From the NCBI GenBank assembly GCA_029265975.1, contig JAJUGN010000012.1, positions 1-49,121 on the forward strand: a stretch of DNA of 49,121 nucleotides, read 5' to 3'. Source of the stretch: Clostridiales bacterium (lineage in GTDB: Bacteria; Bacillota; Clostridia; Oscillospirales; Oscillospiraceae). The notes below the pieces were generated by a model. That model ran no database searches. It was not told the DNA's origin and saw only the letters and a program-made list of their open reading frames with translations. The position numbers and the translations under genes are program-made. Shown piece after piece: positions 42,984 to 49,121 of the stretch. The stretch's first letter is position 1, and each line of letters opens with the position of its first letter.

Positions 42984-43548
42984 CCTTTTATATTATTTGA
43001 CTGTAAAACAGCTTAAATAGCGTATGGGTTAATAAGAATTCGTCATTAATTTAGGTAAATATTTTATCCGGCAAATTCCATGAGGCAAAAATTCTCACTT
43101 ACCTTTTTGCGGGGTATATATTTAACTTAACACCCCATCTTTGTTAATTCAAGCCAATTTTCGACTTAAATACCAACAAATTTTTGTGTTATTTTTTGTA
43201 TTAAATACATATTTCAATATATTATTGTGATAACTATATGTAAAAAAATTGTATATATTTAATAATATCGTCTTTTCTGCGTACTGTTCGCCTTATTTGG
43301 GCTGATAAAAAACGGTAAAAATTATAGGTGTAAATTGCATTCTATCTGTAATTTCCGGCGGAATAAAATGCGGCATTTTTTTGAAGTAAAAGCTCGAAAC
43401 AACCGGTGCTCATGTAAATGCACAGAACCTTTCGGCGCTGCATGCTCCCTGAGAAGGCGGAAAACCTCCCCGCTCCGGACGCAACGCGGATGCCGCCCCC
43501 GAAAACGCTAATGGGCGCCCGCCAGACCGGCAAAGCAAACGAAGTTCA
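42984..43548. other. AT-rich upstream region of the transporter
   Basis: No gene is supported in these 565 bases. 43000-43340 is very AT-rich and should contain the transporter promoter and regulatory sites. A minus-strand frame at 43342-43533 lacks a ribosome site and shows no family resemblance. Confidence 0.6.
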
Positions 43549-43580
43549 AAAGCCGCCCGACAATGAAGCCGGACGGCTTT
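43549..43580 (-). terminator. Terminator of the five-gene microprotein operon
   Basis: AAAGCCGCCCG pairs with CGGACGGCTTT-type arms with one mismatch around a short loop, followed by TTTTG on the minus strand. It starts three bases after the last stop codon. Confidence 0.8.
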
Positions 43581-43583
43581 AAG

Positions 43584-43718
43584 CTATACGTCGTCGTGCC
43601 TGACAGATTGCTTTTTAGCGTTATTGTGCTGATTCTGGTTCTCCCGGGTTACGGGCGTCTGCCCCCTTGCTTTTTCTTTGCAGGACTTTTTATTGTCCGG
43701 CTGGCTGTCCTTGGTCAT
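43584..43718 (-). CDS. 44-residue hydrophilic microprotein
   Basis: A short gene with ATG at 43718 preceded by AAGGAAAGGG and ending TAG. The product is highly polar, rich in Lys, Gln, Asn and Asp (for example MTKDSQPDNKKSCKEKARG), with one cysteine and no hydrophobic segment; it is probably disordered. I do not recognise a family. Last of five closely spaced minus-strand genes and directly followed by a terminator, which supports it as real. Confidence 0.65.
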   Translation of the reverse strand: MTKDSQPDNKKSCKEKARGQTPVTRENQNQHNNAKKQSVRHDDV

Positions 43719-43731
43719 ATTGCCCTTTCCT

Positions 43732-43965
43732 TCACATTATGTGGTTTTCAAGCCGCGCTTCGGCGACTTCATAGCCCAGCTTTTCTATCATTTTCTGTAT
43801 CTGCTCCTGATTTGCGCCCGACGTGTCGAAGTCCACGGCGACCCTTTGCCCGCTGACGCTTACAGAATTCACGCCGTTTAGCATATCCAGACCGCGTTTC
43901 AATTCTTTTGCCTCACGCTTTCCGTCTATGCCGTTGACCGTAAAATATGCGCTTGCTTTGGACAT
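43732..43965 (-). CDS. Small HMA-fold protein lacking the metal CxxC (first type)
   Basis: A 77-residue protein with the beta-alpha-beta-beta-alpha-beta pattern of heavy-metal-associated domains (AYFTVNGIDGKREAKELKRG, LNGVNSVSVSGQRVAVDFD, IQKMIEKLGYEVAEA). The loop that normally holds MxCxxC reads NGIDGKREAK, so copper/zinc binding in the usual way is impossible. GGGAG precedes the ATG. It sits between two polar microproteins. Function unknown; may be a protein-protein interaction module. Confidence 0.8.
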   Translation of the reverse strand: MSKASAYFTVNGIDGKREAKELKRGLDMLNGVNSVSVSGQRVAVDFDTSGANQEQIQKMIEKLGYEVAEARLENHIM

Positions 43966-43977
43966 AACGCTCTCCCT

Positions 43978-44118
43978 TTAAGAATCCTTCTTATCGTTCA
44001 GGCCGAAAACCTTCCTGGCGCTTTCGGCGTTGGGATCGTGATTTACATGCCTTGAACGGAATTTTTTGTCTTCCTTTTTACCGTTTTTTGTGCTTTTCAT
44101 CTTATTGTCGTTTCCCAT
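43978..44118 (-). CDS. 46-residue basic microprotein with HDPNAESARKVFGL motif
   Basis: ATG at 44118, TAA at 43978. The first half is Lys/Asn-rich and probably disordered; the second half carries HVNHDPNAESARKVFGLND, a conserved-looking short helix. It resembles small uncharacterised proteins I know from clostridia, but I cannot assign a family name with certainty. Located between two HMA-fold genes, 14 bases after one and 12 before the other. Its ribosome site is weak, so translation is probably coupled. Confidence 0.7.
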   Translation of the reverse strand: MGNDNKMKSTKNGKKEDKKFRSRHVNHDPNAESARKVFGLNDKKDS

Positions 44119-44132
44119 ATGCCCGTTTGCCC

Positions 44133-44342
44133 CTACTCGTAAGCGATTTTGAAGCCGGTGTTCTCTATGCAGCTCTTGATTGCCTCGGGGGTCGCCGGTT
44201 CGTTATACTTCACCTGAACCGTTCCCGTTTTAATGTTTACTCCGACCTCGTTCACTCCCTCAAGCTTGTTCAGCGCGTTTTTTATCTGGGTCTTATTCTC
44301 TTTGTTCTGAAGGCCCGTTACGCTGCAAAGCATAAAATCCAT
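44133..44342 (-). CDS. Small HMA-fold protein lacking the metal CxxC (second type)
   Basis: A 69-residue protein with the HMA pattern: CSVTGLQNKENKTQIKNALN, LEGVNEVGVNIKTGTVQVKY, PEAIKSCIENTGFKIAYE. The metal loop is replaced by GLQNKENKTQ. The N-terminal MDFMLC carries a lone Cys and another lies near the C-terminus (SCIEN). The ATG directly follows the stop of the 50-residue gene, and GGGGGAAG is just upstream. It is only a distant paralogue of the 77-residue protein in the same operon. Confidence 0.82.
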   Translation of the reverse strand: MDFMLCSVTGLQNKENKTQIKNALNKLEGVNEVGVNIKTGTVQVKYNEPATPEAIKSCIENTGFKIAYE

Positions 44343-44495
44343 TTATCTTCCCCCGTTTTTTTCGTGTCCGCCGTCATGCGTGCCTTTTTTCCTTCCGTCG
44401 ATTATCCCGGCGTCCGAATTTTCGCGCGGCTTCATTTTTCGAAGCTCCGGGCTGTTTTGCGGCAGGTCTTTCGCTCTGTATTTGTTGTTTTTCAT
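44343..44495 (-). CDS. 50-residue polar microprotein, first gene of the operon
   Basis: ATG at 44495 has an ideal AAGGAG upstream; an in-frame extension to 44699 runs across a terminator and is rejected. The product is basic and polar (MKNNKYRAKDLPQNSPELRK ... GTHDGGHEKNGGR), Pro/Gly/His containing and probably disordered. No family recognised. It lies about 30 bases downstream of a sigma-G-like promoter, so it could be a minor forespore protein. Confidence 0.65.
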   Translation of the reverse strand: MKNNKYRAKDLPQNSPELRKMKPRENSDAGIIDGRKKGTHDGGHEKNGGR

Positions 44496-44524
44496 TTCAC
44501 GACTCTCCTTTTGTTTTGCAAAAT

Positions 44525-44553
44525 TATTATCTGCTGCATTTTTCTCTATATTC
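44525..44553 (-). promoter_or_regulatory. Candidate forespore sigma-G-like promoter
   Basis: Minus strand: GAATA at 44553-44549 (matches GHATR), 17-base spacer, then GATAATA at 44531-44525 (matches CATWHTA except the first base). Spacing is one base shorter than the Bacillus norm. It lies 30 bases before the ATG of the first microprotein gene and just after a terminator. Confidence 0.4.
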
Positions 44554-44565
44554 ACGGCAAAAAAT

Positions 44566-44594
44566 AACCTCCGGAGCATAATGTGCCGGAGGTT
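44566..44594 (-). terminator. Terminator separating the lipoprotein cassette from the microprotein operon
   Basis: Nine-base arms AACCTCCGG and CCGGAGGTT, followed on the minus strand by ATTTTTTG. It lies about 150 bases past the Gly-rich protein gene. Confidence 0.8.
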
Positions 44595-44741
44595 TTCAGC
44601 TTTTCGCAAAGCAATCAGCGGCATATCCGGCGCTTGCTTAGCGGAATAAAAAACCACGAAAACCTTGCTGGCCAAGCTTTTCGCGGTTAAATTTTTCATT
44701 CCCGCTCAATAACGGAAGTTTGTTATGAGGCATATTAAATG

Positions 44742-44927
44742 TCAGTGTTCTAATATCATTGCTATTACGAATATGACAATTACAAGAATCTCTATAATGC
44801 AACCGGAATTATTATCCCCTCCGCCTGAACCTCCGCCATTTTTATGCGCTTCGTCATATACCATTTTATTTAAAGCATGTTCTTCAGGGCTCCAGTTGCC
44901 GAAATTGCCAAAATCACCGAAAGACAT
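44742..44927 (-). CDS. 61-residue Gly-rich single-pass membrane microprotein
   Basis: ATG at 44927 with AAAAGGAAAG upstream. It has a polar N-terminal half (SFGDFGNFGNWSPEEHALNK), a flexible NGGGSGGGDNNSGC linker, and a C-terminal hydrophobic helix (IIEILVIVIFVIAMIL) ending EH. The Cys sits right before the helix. I do not recognise a family. It follows the lipoprotein gene by 33 bases and a C39-like protease gene before that, so the three may form one unit; the Gly-rich stretch could be a protease target or a spacer. Confidence 0.7.
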   Translation of the reverse strand: MSFGDFGNFGNWSPEEHALNKMVYDEAHKNGGGSGGGDNNSGCIIEILVIVIFVIAMILEH

Positions 44928-44960
44928 ATTTACCACTTTCCTTTTATCCGTACATTTATT

Positions 44961-46217
44961 TCAGGGTGCACAATACACTTGTCGAGGTCTTTGGCGCAAT
45001 TGGAGTCTTCTGGCAAGTGGTTGTAGAACAGAATAGCAAACGGTAAGGCAGGGCCGCCCCGAATTGTTTCGAAGTTTTACATGGATTAAAGCTTTATTGT
45101 TTTGTTTAGGTATTGCGGATAAAAAGAATGGAGCTTTCTTCATGTCATAGGCTATAAATCCGCTATTTTCAACCGCTGAGCATAAAACATAAATATGATC
45201 CCCTGAAAGCTTTTTTGTTAAATACGCTTCACCATTGCCGCTGAGAGTTCGGACTAAAATCTGGTTTGACTGTCGTTCGTTGATAAAAATGAGATCTCCC
45301 ATCAGGTCGAAAGAGAATACATCTATTCCGCTGGCAGGCTGGATAATGCGCTCCAGTTTATCGTTTTTCAAGGAATACGAATAAACGGAATTTTTCTCCC
45401 AGCCGTATGAATCTTGCCAGACAACGAACTCGTTATCGGCCTGAAGGTTTACTGCGGGTGATTTGTCGGGAATCCGTATTTGCTTGAGGTATGAACGGCT
45501 GCCGAGATTGTAGATGCAAAAATACTCAATGCCGTTTTTCGTTTCTCTGAATGCTGTAAGCCCGCCTTTTATATATGCTCTGGTGAATTCGGATTGCGAG
45601 GATATACTGTCGCTGATAAGCCGGACATCATTTCCGGACCTGCTGCAGGAATATAAGCTTGGCGTTCCCTTCGCATATTCAAACCATGTGACATAATCCT
45701 GATTGGCGCAGAGGGATATGCTGGGCTTACTTTCGAGAGAAAAGGCTTTAATCACGCCGATTGTCCCTTTTTCGAAATCGTAGCGCTCGATGCGTGTTTC
45801 GGAACCCTCGATTATTACCCAAAACAACGCATTTTCCGTAGCGGTAAGCTCATTTAGCCAATGCGGACCGCCATCAATTCTGCAGACTTTATTTTTCTGC
45901 CCGGTCACGGTGTCGATTCTATAAACCTCCGTACACACCGACCGCTGCCCCATGTGCTGGAGTTCATATATCGAATAGTAGATTGAGTTTCCGAAAGCGG
46001 TTATACAGCTTAGCCCAATGTCACCCGGCGAGGCCGTTTCATTATCAAATTTTACTTTATACTCTGTCACCGTGTATTTATCCAGGAGACTTGAATCGGC
46101 TGTATAATTTTTTGCTTGTGCTTTACCGGGATCAACAGGCGCGCTTCCCTGAGAACAGCCGGAAAAGAGCATAGCGGCTGCCAATACGATTCCGGCTAAA
46201 AAAGAATATCTCTTCAT
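44961..46217 (-). CDS. Lipoprotein with predicted beta-propeller-like repeats
   Basis: A 418-residue exported lipoprotein. The signal peptide MKRYSFLAGIVLAAAMLFSG runs into the lipobox FSGC (Cys at about residue 20). The mature part is rich in short beta strands with repeated Trp/Tyr-containing turns (for example YVTWFEYAKGTPSLYSCS, EFVVWQDSYGWEKNSVYSYS), as in propeller-type sensor proteins. Start at 46217 rather than 46280, which would put residues before the signal. The last ~35 residues are unusually basic and unlike the rest, so a late frameshift is possible. Follows the protease gene by 35 bases. Confidence 0.78.
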   Translation of the reverse strand: MKRYSFLAGIVLAAAMLFSGCSQGSAPVDPGKAQAKNYTADSSLLDKYTVTEYKVKFDNETASPGDIGLSCITAFGNSIYYSIYELQHMGQRSVCTEVYRIDTVTGQKNKVCRIDGGPHWLNELTATENALFWVIIEGSETRIERYDFEKGTIGVIKAFSLESKPSISLCANQDYVTWFEYAKGTPSLYSCSRSGNDVRLISDSISSQSEFTRAYIKGGLTAFRETKNGIEYFCIYNLGSRSYLKQIRIPDKSPAVNLQADNEFVVWQDSYGWEKNSVYSYSLKNDKLERIIQPASGIDVFSFDLMGDLIFINERQSNQILVRTLSGNGEAYLTKKLSGDHIYVLCSAVENSGFIAYDMKKAPFFLSAIPKQNNKALIHVKLRNNSGRPCLTVCYSVLQPLARRLQLRQRPRQVYCAP

Positions 46218-46252
46218 GGCCACATCCTTATAAGTCCGTTTTGCCGGAGGCT

Positions 46253-47050
46253 TCACGCATTTGCTATCAGGTATGTGCAAGCGTCAAAGACATTGTAACT
46301 CGGTTCGGAATGAGCCCCATAATAAGTATTATCAATATGAGGATCATAAAGACACATTCTCATAGTAGAATAGTCAAAGTCGGTAATTGTAATATAATGT
46401 ATAAATGAGCGGCCGCCATAATAACTCAAGGTCTGTGTATTTGCACGTATTATCGGTGCTCTGTCGGCCGTAAGACTGGCAAAGGAATATGCCATAAACG
46501 TTGACCAATCTAACGACCAGTTTCCATAATAATCATATTGATTTGTTGATATATATGAATTCAGTACATTTCTTAGCATGTAAACGTATGTACCATCAGT
46601 TTGATTAGTTCCCATTGCGGTGCCCAAAGTCTGCTGTTTTGCATAGTTATTAGCACCTGAAACGTTTCCGCCCCAACCCCAAATAGCCATTAGTGCGCTT
46701 GCGGGGCCGCAATAGTAACCGTTATTCTGCTGAACCAGAGTCGTGGTAACATACGCATAGTAATCTTCGTAAATGGAGTCTGGTCCTATACTTGTACTTT
46801 TTTTGTTGCGATGCGCTTTCTCTAAATCTTCAACAAATTTTTTATCCTTAAGTTTTTTAGTTATACGGTCAAGCATTTCCATAGCGCCCTTTGGGTCAGC
46901 CTTGAGATATGCTTGAAATTGCGGATCTTTCATATACTAATCCCGTATTGAGCTATCGGAATTTGAACTATTTGAATCCTTGGCATACGCTGGAAATGCA
47001 GCGGCAAATAGTAATGTTAAAGACAGTATAGCTGCAATGATTTTTTTCAT
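46253..47050 (-). pseudogene. Secreted C39-like cysteine protease interrupted by in-frame TAG
   Basis: From ATG 47050 (GGAAAG upstream) the frame encodes a clean signal peptide, MKKIIAAILSLTLLFAAAF-PAYA, then reaches TAG at 46939-46937 (codon 38). The same frame continues at once through 226 residues of a peptidase_C39_2-type domain with catalytic Cys in NGYYCGPASALMAI and His in RSFIHYITITDFD. Without read-through the protease would start at ATG 46933 and lack its signal peptide. Other genes here end normally with TAG, so this is most simply a nonsense mutation. It heads the cassette with the lipoprotein and Gly-rich protein. Confidence 0.8.
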
Positions 47051-47092
47051 TTTAAACTTTCCTTTCGTATTTGTCCAGCTGTGGCTGACAAT

Positions 47093-47118
47093 TTGCTTGT
47101 ACATTACATTGCAAGCAA
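47093..47118. promoter_or_regulatory. Inverted repeat in the protease promoter zone
   Basis: TTGCTTG (47093-47099) and CAAGCAA (47112-47118) with a 12-base gap, 43-68 bases before the ATG. Placement fits an operator. Confidence 0.4.
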
Positions 47119-47596
47119 TTTATCGGGTCTATCTAGATTACGGGAACTTCCGCCTTTATTGAACTTCAATATACATATGTATTCTTATATTTTCACTATT
47201 CTCAATAAGCGCGGCGCTGATTTATGATTTGCAGGCCACTTTTTCATAAATCTCAGTCCCAATAGCATCCTAAAAAAATGGAAGATTATTGGTTTAACTT
47301 TTTCATAATGGTATCTCCTTTGTAATAATATAGGCTCTGGTCGCGTTCTATTTCACTAACCCATCGGAATCACCTCCGTTTTCTGCTTCTATATACAAAG
47401 ACAATTTATAACTCCATCCGCAACACTCTTAGTATTATTTTTTCTATTTTATGTAAATATTAACAAATTTGTATTATGTCATCTTAGGACTAACTTGTCT
47501 TCTGCTACTATTCTCGGGGGCAGGTCAAGGCCACTGATCAAAACTGCCGCAACACCTGTAATATCAAGGTTCCGATACTCCATTCAGATAAATAAA

Positions 47597-47639
47597 AAAG
47601 ACCCTGAAATAAGTCAAAATAACTTATCTCAAGGTCTTT
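47597..47639. terminator. Imperfect hairpin downstream of the Fic gene
   Basis: AAAGACC...ATAAGT pairs with ACTTAT...GGTCTTT across a short loop with bulges, followed by a T-rich plus-strand tail. It lies about 165 bases beyond the Fic stop. Confidence 0.45.
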
Positions 47640-47804
47640 ATCTTTATTATTTTTCCGGTTATGCAAGGAAGCTCACTTTACCCCTTCGAGGGAAAATAGG
47701 TTTGCTCCGGGACAAATAAACTTATTCCCACTCGCAAAGGCCAGATCAAATCATTAACATATTTGTTAATGACCATTATCTTTTCCAGTGGTTTTCTTGC
47801 TGTC

Positions 47805-48470
47805 CTATCCTGTTTTCTGAGGGCGAACATCATTTTTAGTATCAAAATAGTATCGGTCGCTTTGTCTGCTAACGCACTTTATCAATATCTGAATCAAAGG
47901 GGCGGTGTCAAATACTGAGACACCCATTGCCGAAAGCAACTCGTCCACACTCACAGCAGACCAATCGACGGCATATCCATTCACCAGTAAGAGCTGACGA
48001 ACAAACTCTCGTGTAGCTCTGCCATTACCCTCTCGGAATGGGTGCATATAGTCGAGCTCGGTAAACTAATAGGCCAGACGAGGCAGAAAGTGCTGTGCGG
48101 TAGTTTGTTTTAGGAAACGCTCCTCTTTCAGCTGGGCCAGCAGCTTTTTGAGCTTGCGTTCAATGTCCGCTGGGTTTTCGAATATCGTCTGCCCCTTGGC
48201 GATGCTTTCACGTCGATAGCGCCCGGCGAAGGGATATATATCTCCAAACAAATATCGGTGAATGCTGCAGAGGTGATTTGCCGTAAATCGTCCGGTAACA
48301 GGCTTTGAAAGTAAATCATGCTGTCGGATGGTGGTAATATCAGCCTCTATCCGTTTCAGCTCATCTGCATTTCGAATGCCAAAGTGATTGCGCAACACGT
48401 TGGTGCTCGCATAACAGTACATCGATCCCGCTGTGGCGTATACATAGTATTTACCAAAGCTCTCAGGCAC
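47805..48470 (-). pseudogene. Fic-domain AMPylase toxin interrupted by in-frame TAG
   Basis: From GTG 48470 the frame reads a Fic/VbhT-like N-terminal part (FGKYYVYATAGSMYCY, HRYLFGDIYPFAGRYR, typical of the family) up to TAG at 48068-48066. It resumes in the same frame with FTELDYMHPFREGNGRATRE, the full catalytic Fic motif HPFREGNGRATR. Family members usually have an aromatic residue at the interrupted position, so one base change (Tyr codon to TAG) explains it. The truncated product lacks the active site. The GTG start lies eight bases inside the antitoxin gene, the usual toxin-antitoxin arrangement. Confidence 0.85.
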
Positions 48471-48648
48471 GGGAAGACCCTCTTGCTACACCATGCTTCT
48501 GTTTGATGGCATCCACAGCCGCATTAGCGCTGAGCTTGCCATCAGATATCTTCTCACAAAGGCGAAGCGCGTCCTTGCTGGGAGTGACCCGTTCGATTGC
48601 TTGCGTGGACAAGGTATATTTCATATTTTGCTGCGCAGCACGGATCAT
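48463..48648 (-). CDS. VbhA-like Fic antitoxin
   Basis: A 61-residue protein beginning MIRAAQQNMKYTLSTQAIER. GGAGGTG precedes the ATG at 48648; a longer frame to 48762 has no such site. The pattern STQAIERVTPS resembles the inhibitory helix of class I Fic antitoxins (S/T-x-x-x-E-G/N), with Thr and Glu kept but Arg in place of Gly/Asn. The C-terminal half (ISDGKLSANAAVDAIKQKHG) is the usual VbhA tail. It overlaps the Fic gene. Its normal job is to block AMPylation by Fic. Confidence 0.82.
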   Translation of the reverse strand: MIRAAQQNMKYTLSTQAIERVTPSKDALRLCEKISDGKLSANAAVDAIKQKHGVARGSSRA

Positions 48649-49121
48649 GGCGTTCACCTCCAATAGATATAAATAGTATAACATAGATGTGAATATTTGA
48701 AAAGATGCTAATGTTTCGTTGTTCCCCGCTGCTCCCAGTCGATACCGTGGAGCGATTTCCAAACAATTTTGTTTAGCTATTTTGTGTTTTAATATTCAAA
48801 TTACACCAGTAATCATATCTTTTGGCCTCTGGTTTTTGTTGCCATTGTGTTGCCATGGATCGTCATACAGAAGCTAACAGATTGCTACACAGCGGTTTTT
48901 CTTCCGTTTTGCTCATACTTTGCAATAGCCGTTGTTTATCCGGCAAACTTATTCTGCCCATGGCCGAGGCTGATAACAAGGTGACCGAAACCCGGTTTTG
49001 TAGACAAATTAAACGTCCAGTAGCTCATGATTTCATAGTATTGCTCGGAATAGCTTGCGATTGCGTGGTCCGAGCCGTTTTACCCTGCGGCGGTTAGCCG
49101 CAAATGGCGGCTTAACAGCTT
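48649..49121. other. No recognisable intact gene at the right edge
   Basis: 48649-48780 is the AT-rich promoter side of the antitoxin gene (TTATACT visible on the minus strand). Beyond it, frames are broken on both strands. A minus-strand reading between about 49080 and 48830 is interrupted by several stops and may be the remains of a gene, but nothing can be identified. Confidence 0.4.

Larger units (their letters stand above)
47051..47804. other. AT-rich intergenic region upstream of the protease gene
   Basis: No convincing gene in about 750 bases. A GGAG-preceded ATG near 47309 (minus strand) gives only six codons. Visible elements are the inverted repeat at 47093-47118 close to the protease start and the hairpin at 47597-47639 near the Fic gene. 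The base composition is much more AT-rich than the rest of the window. Confidence 0.55.

Noticed and set aside
43342-43533. 63-codon minus-strand frame upstream of the transporter
   Set aside because: No ribosome site and no plausible protein; it lies beyond the terminator of the microprotein operon.
46934-48068. Reassignment of TAG (for example pyrrolysine) to explain two interrupted genes
   Set aside because: Several intact genes in the window end naturally with TAG (26747, 41487, 43584), neither interrupted family is known to use pyrrolysine, and the Fic position is normally aromatic, so ordinary nonsense mutation is simpler.
48822-49097. Plus-strand frame at the right edge as a gene
   Set aside because: Low-quality translation, no ribosome site and no recognisable domain.

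Overview
The window reads as chromosomal DNA of an anaerobic, spore-forming Bacillota, most likely class Clostridia. The support is a SpoIIID gene with a sigma-E-like promoter, a multi-cluster [FeFe] hydrogenase, oxygen-sensitive Fe-S and corrinoid-type enzymes, and strong GGAGG-type ribosome binding sites with some TTG/GTG starts. Most of it is GC-rich; the last 6 kb (about 43.0-49.1 kb) has clearly AT-rich stretches and looks like an accessory region. Species cannot be named from sequence alone.

Layout. (1) 1-2.1 kb: one copy of a multi-hairpin repeat, then an acyl-CoA synthetase. (2) 26.3 to 2.1 kb, all on the minus strand: one long surface-polysaccharide operon of 22 tightly packed genes, many overlapping by a few bases. 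It starts with a DegT aminotransferase and a PglC-like initiating sugar-phosphate transferase. An N-acyl/ATP-grasp/deacetylase module follows, then an AMP-ligase, acyl carrier protein and DAHP synthase trio. Next come the CDP-3,6-dideoxyhexose genes (glucose-1-P cytidylyltransferase, CDP-glucose 4,6-dehydratase, E1 dehydrase), an acetolactate-synthase-like ThDP enzyme, a NeuB-cupin fusion, an NAD-dependent epimerase/reductase and a C-methyltransferase. It ends with glycosyl and pyruvyl transferases, Wzy, Wzx and a Gfo/Idh dehydrogenase. The ThDP enzyme beside the CDP-dideoxyhexose genes suggests a 4-C-branched (yersiniose-type) sugar.

(3) 32.75 to 26.75 kb, minus strand: a seven-gene catabolic operon with a UroD-superfamily methyltransferase-like protein, three tandem paralogues resembling the Fe-S part of QueG/reductive dehalogenases, a small unknown protein and an FAD oxidoreductase, under a divergent LysR regulator. 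Its substrate is unknown. A separate alpha/beta hydrolase follows.

(4) 35.1-39.5 kb: spoIIID, a second inverted copy of the multi-hairpin repeat, and a hydrogenase operon (HydA plus a NuoF-tail/GltD fusion). (5) 39.7-43.0 kb: acyltransferase, AbrB-type regulator, and a DASS anion transporter. (6) 43.5-44.6 kb: five tiny genes, alternating HMA-fold proteins without the metal CxxC and short hydrophilic proteins, behind a sigma-G-like promoter. (7) 44.7-49.1 kb: a Gly-rich membrane microprotein, a lipoprotein, a secreted C39-like protease gene broken by an in-frame TAG, and a VbhA-Fic toxin-antitoxin pair whose Fic gene is also broken by an in-frame TAG.

Functions are assigned by recognising motifs and family resemblance by eye; no database search was run.
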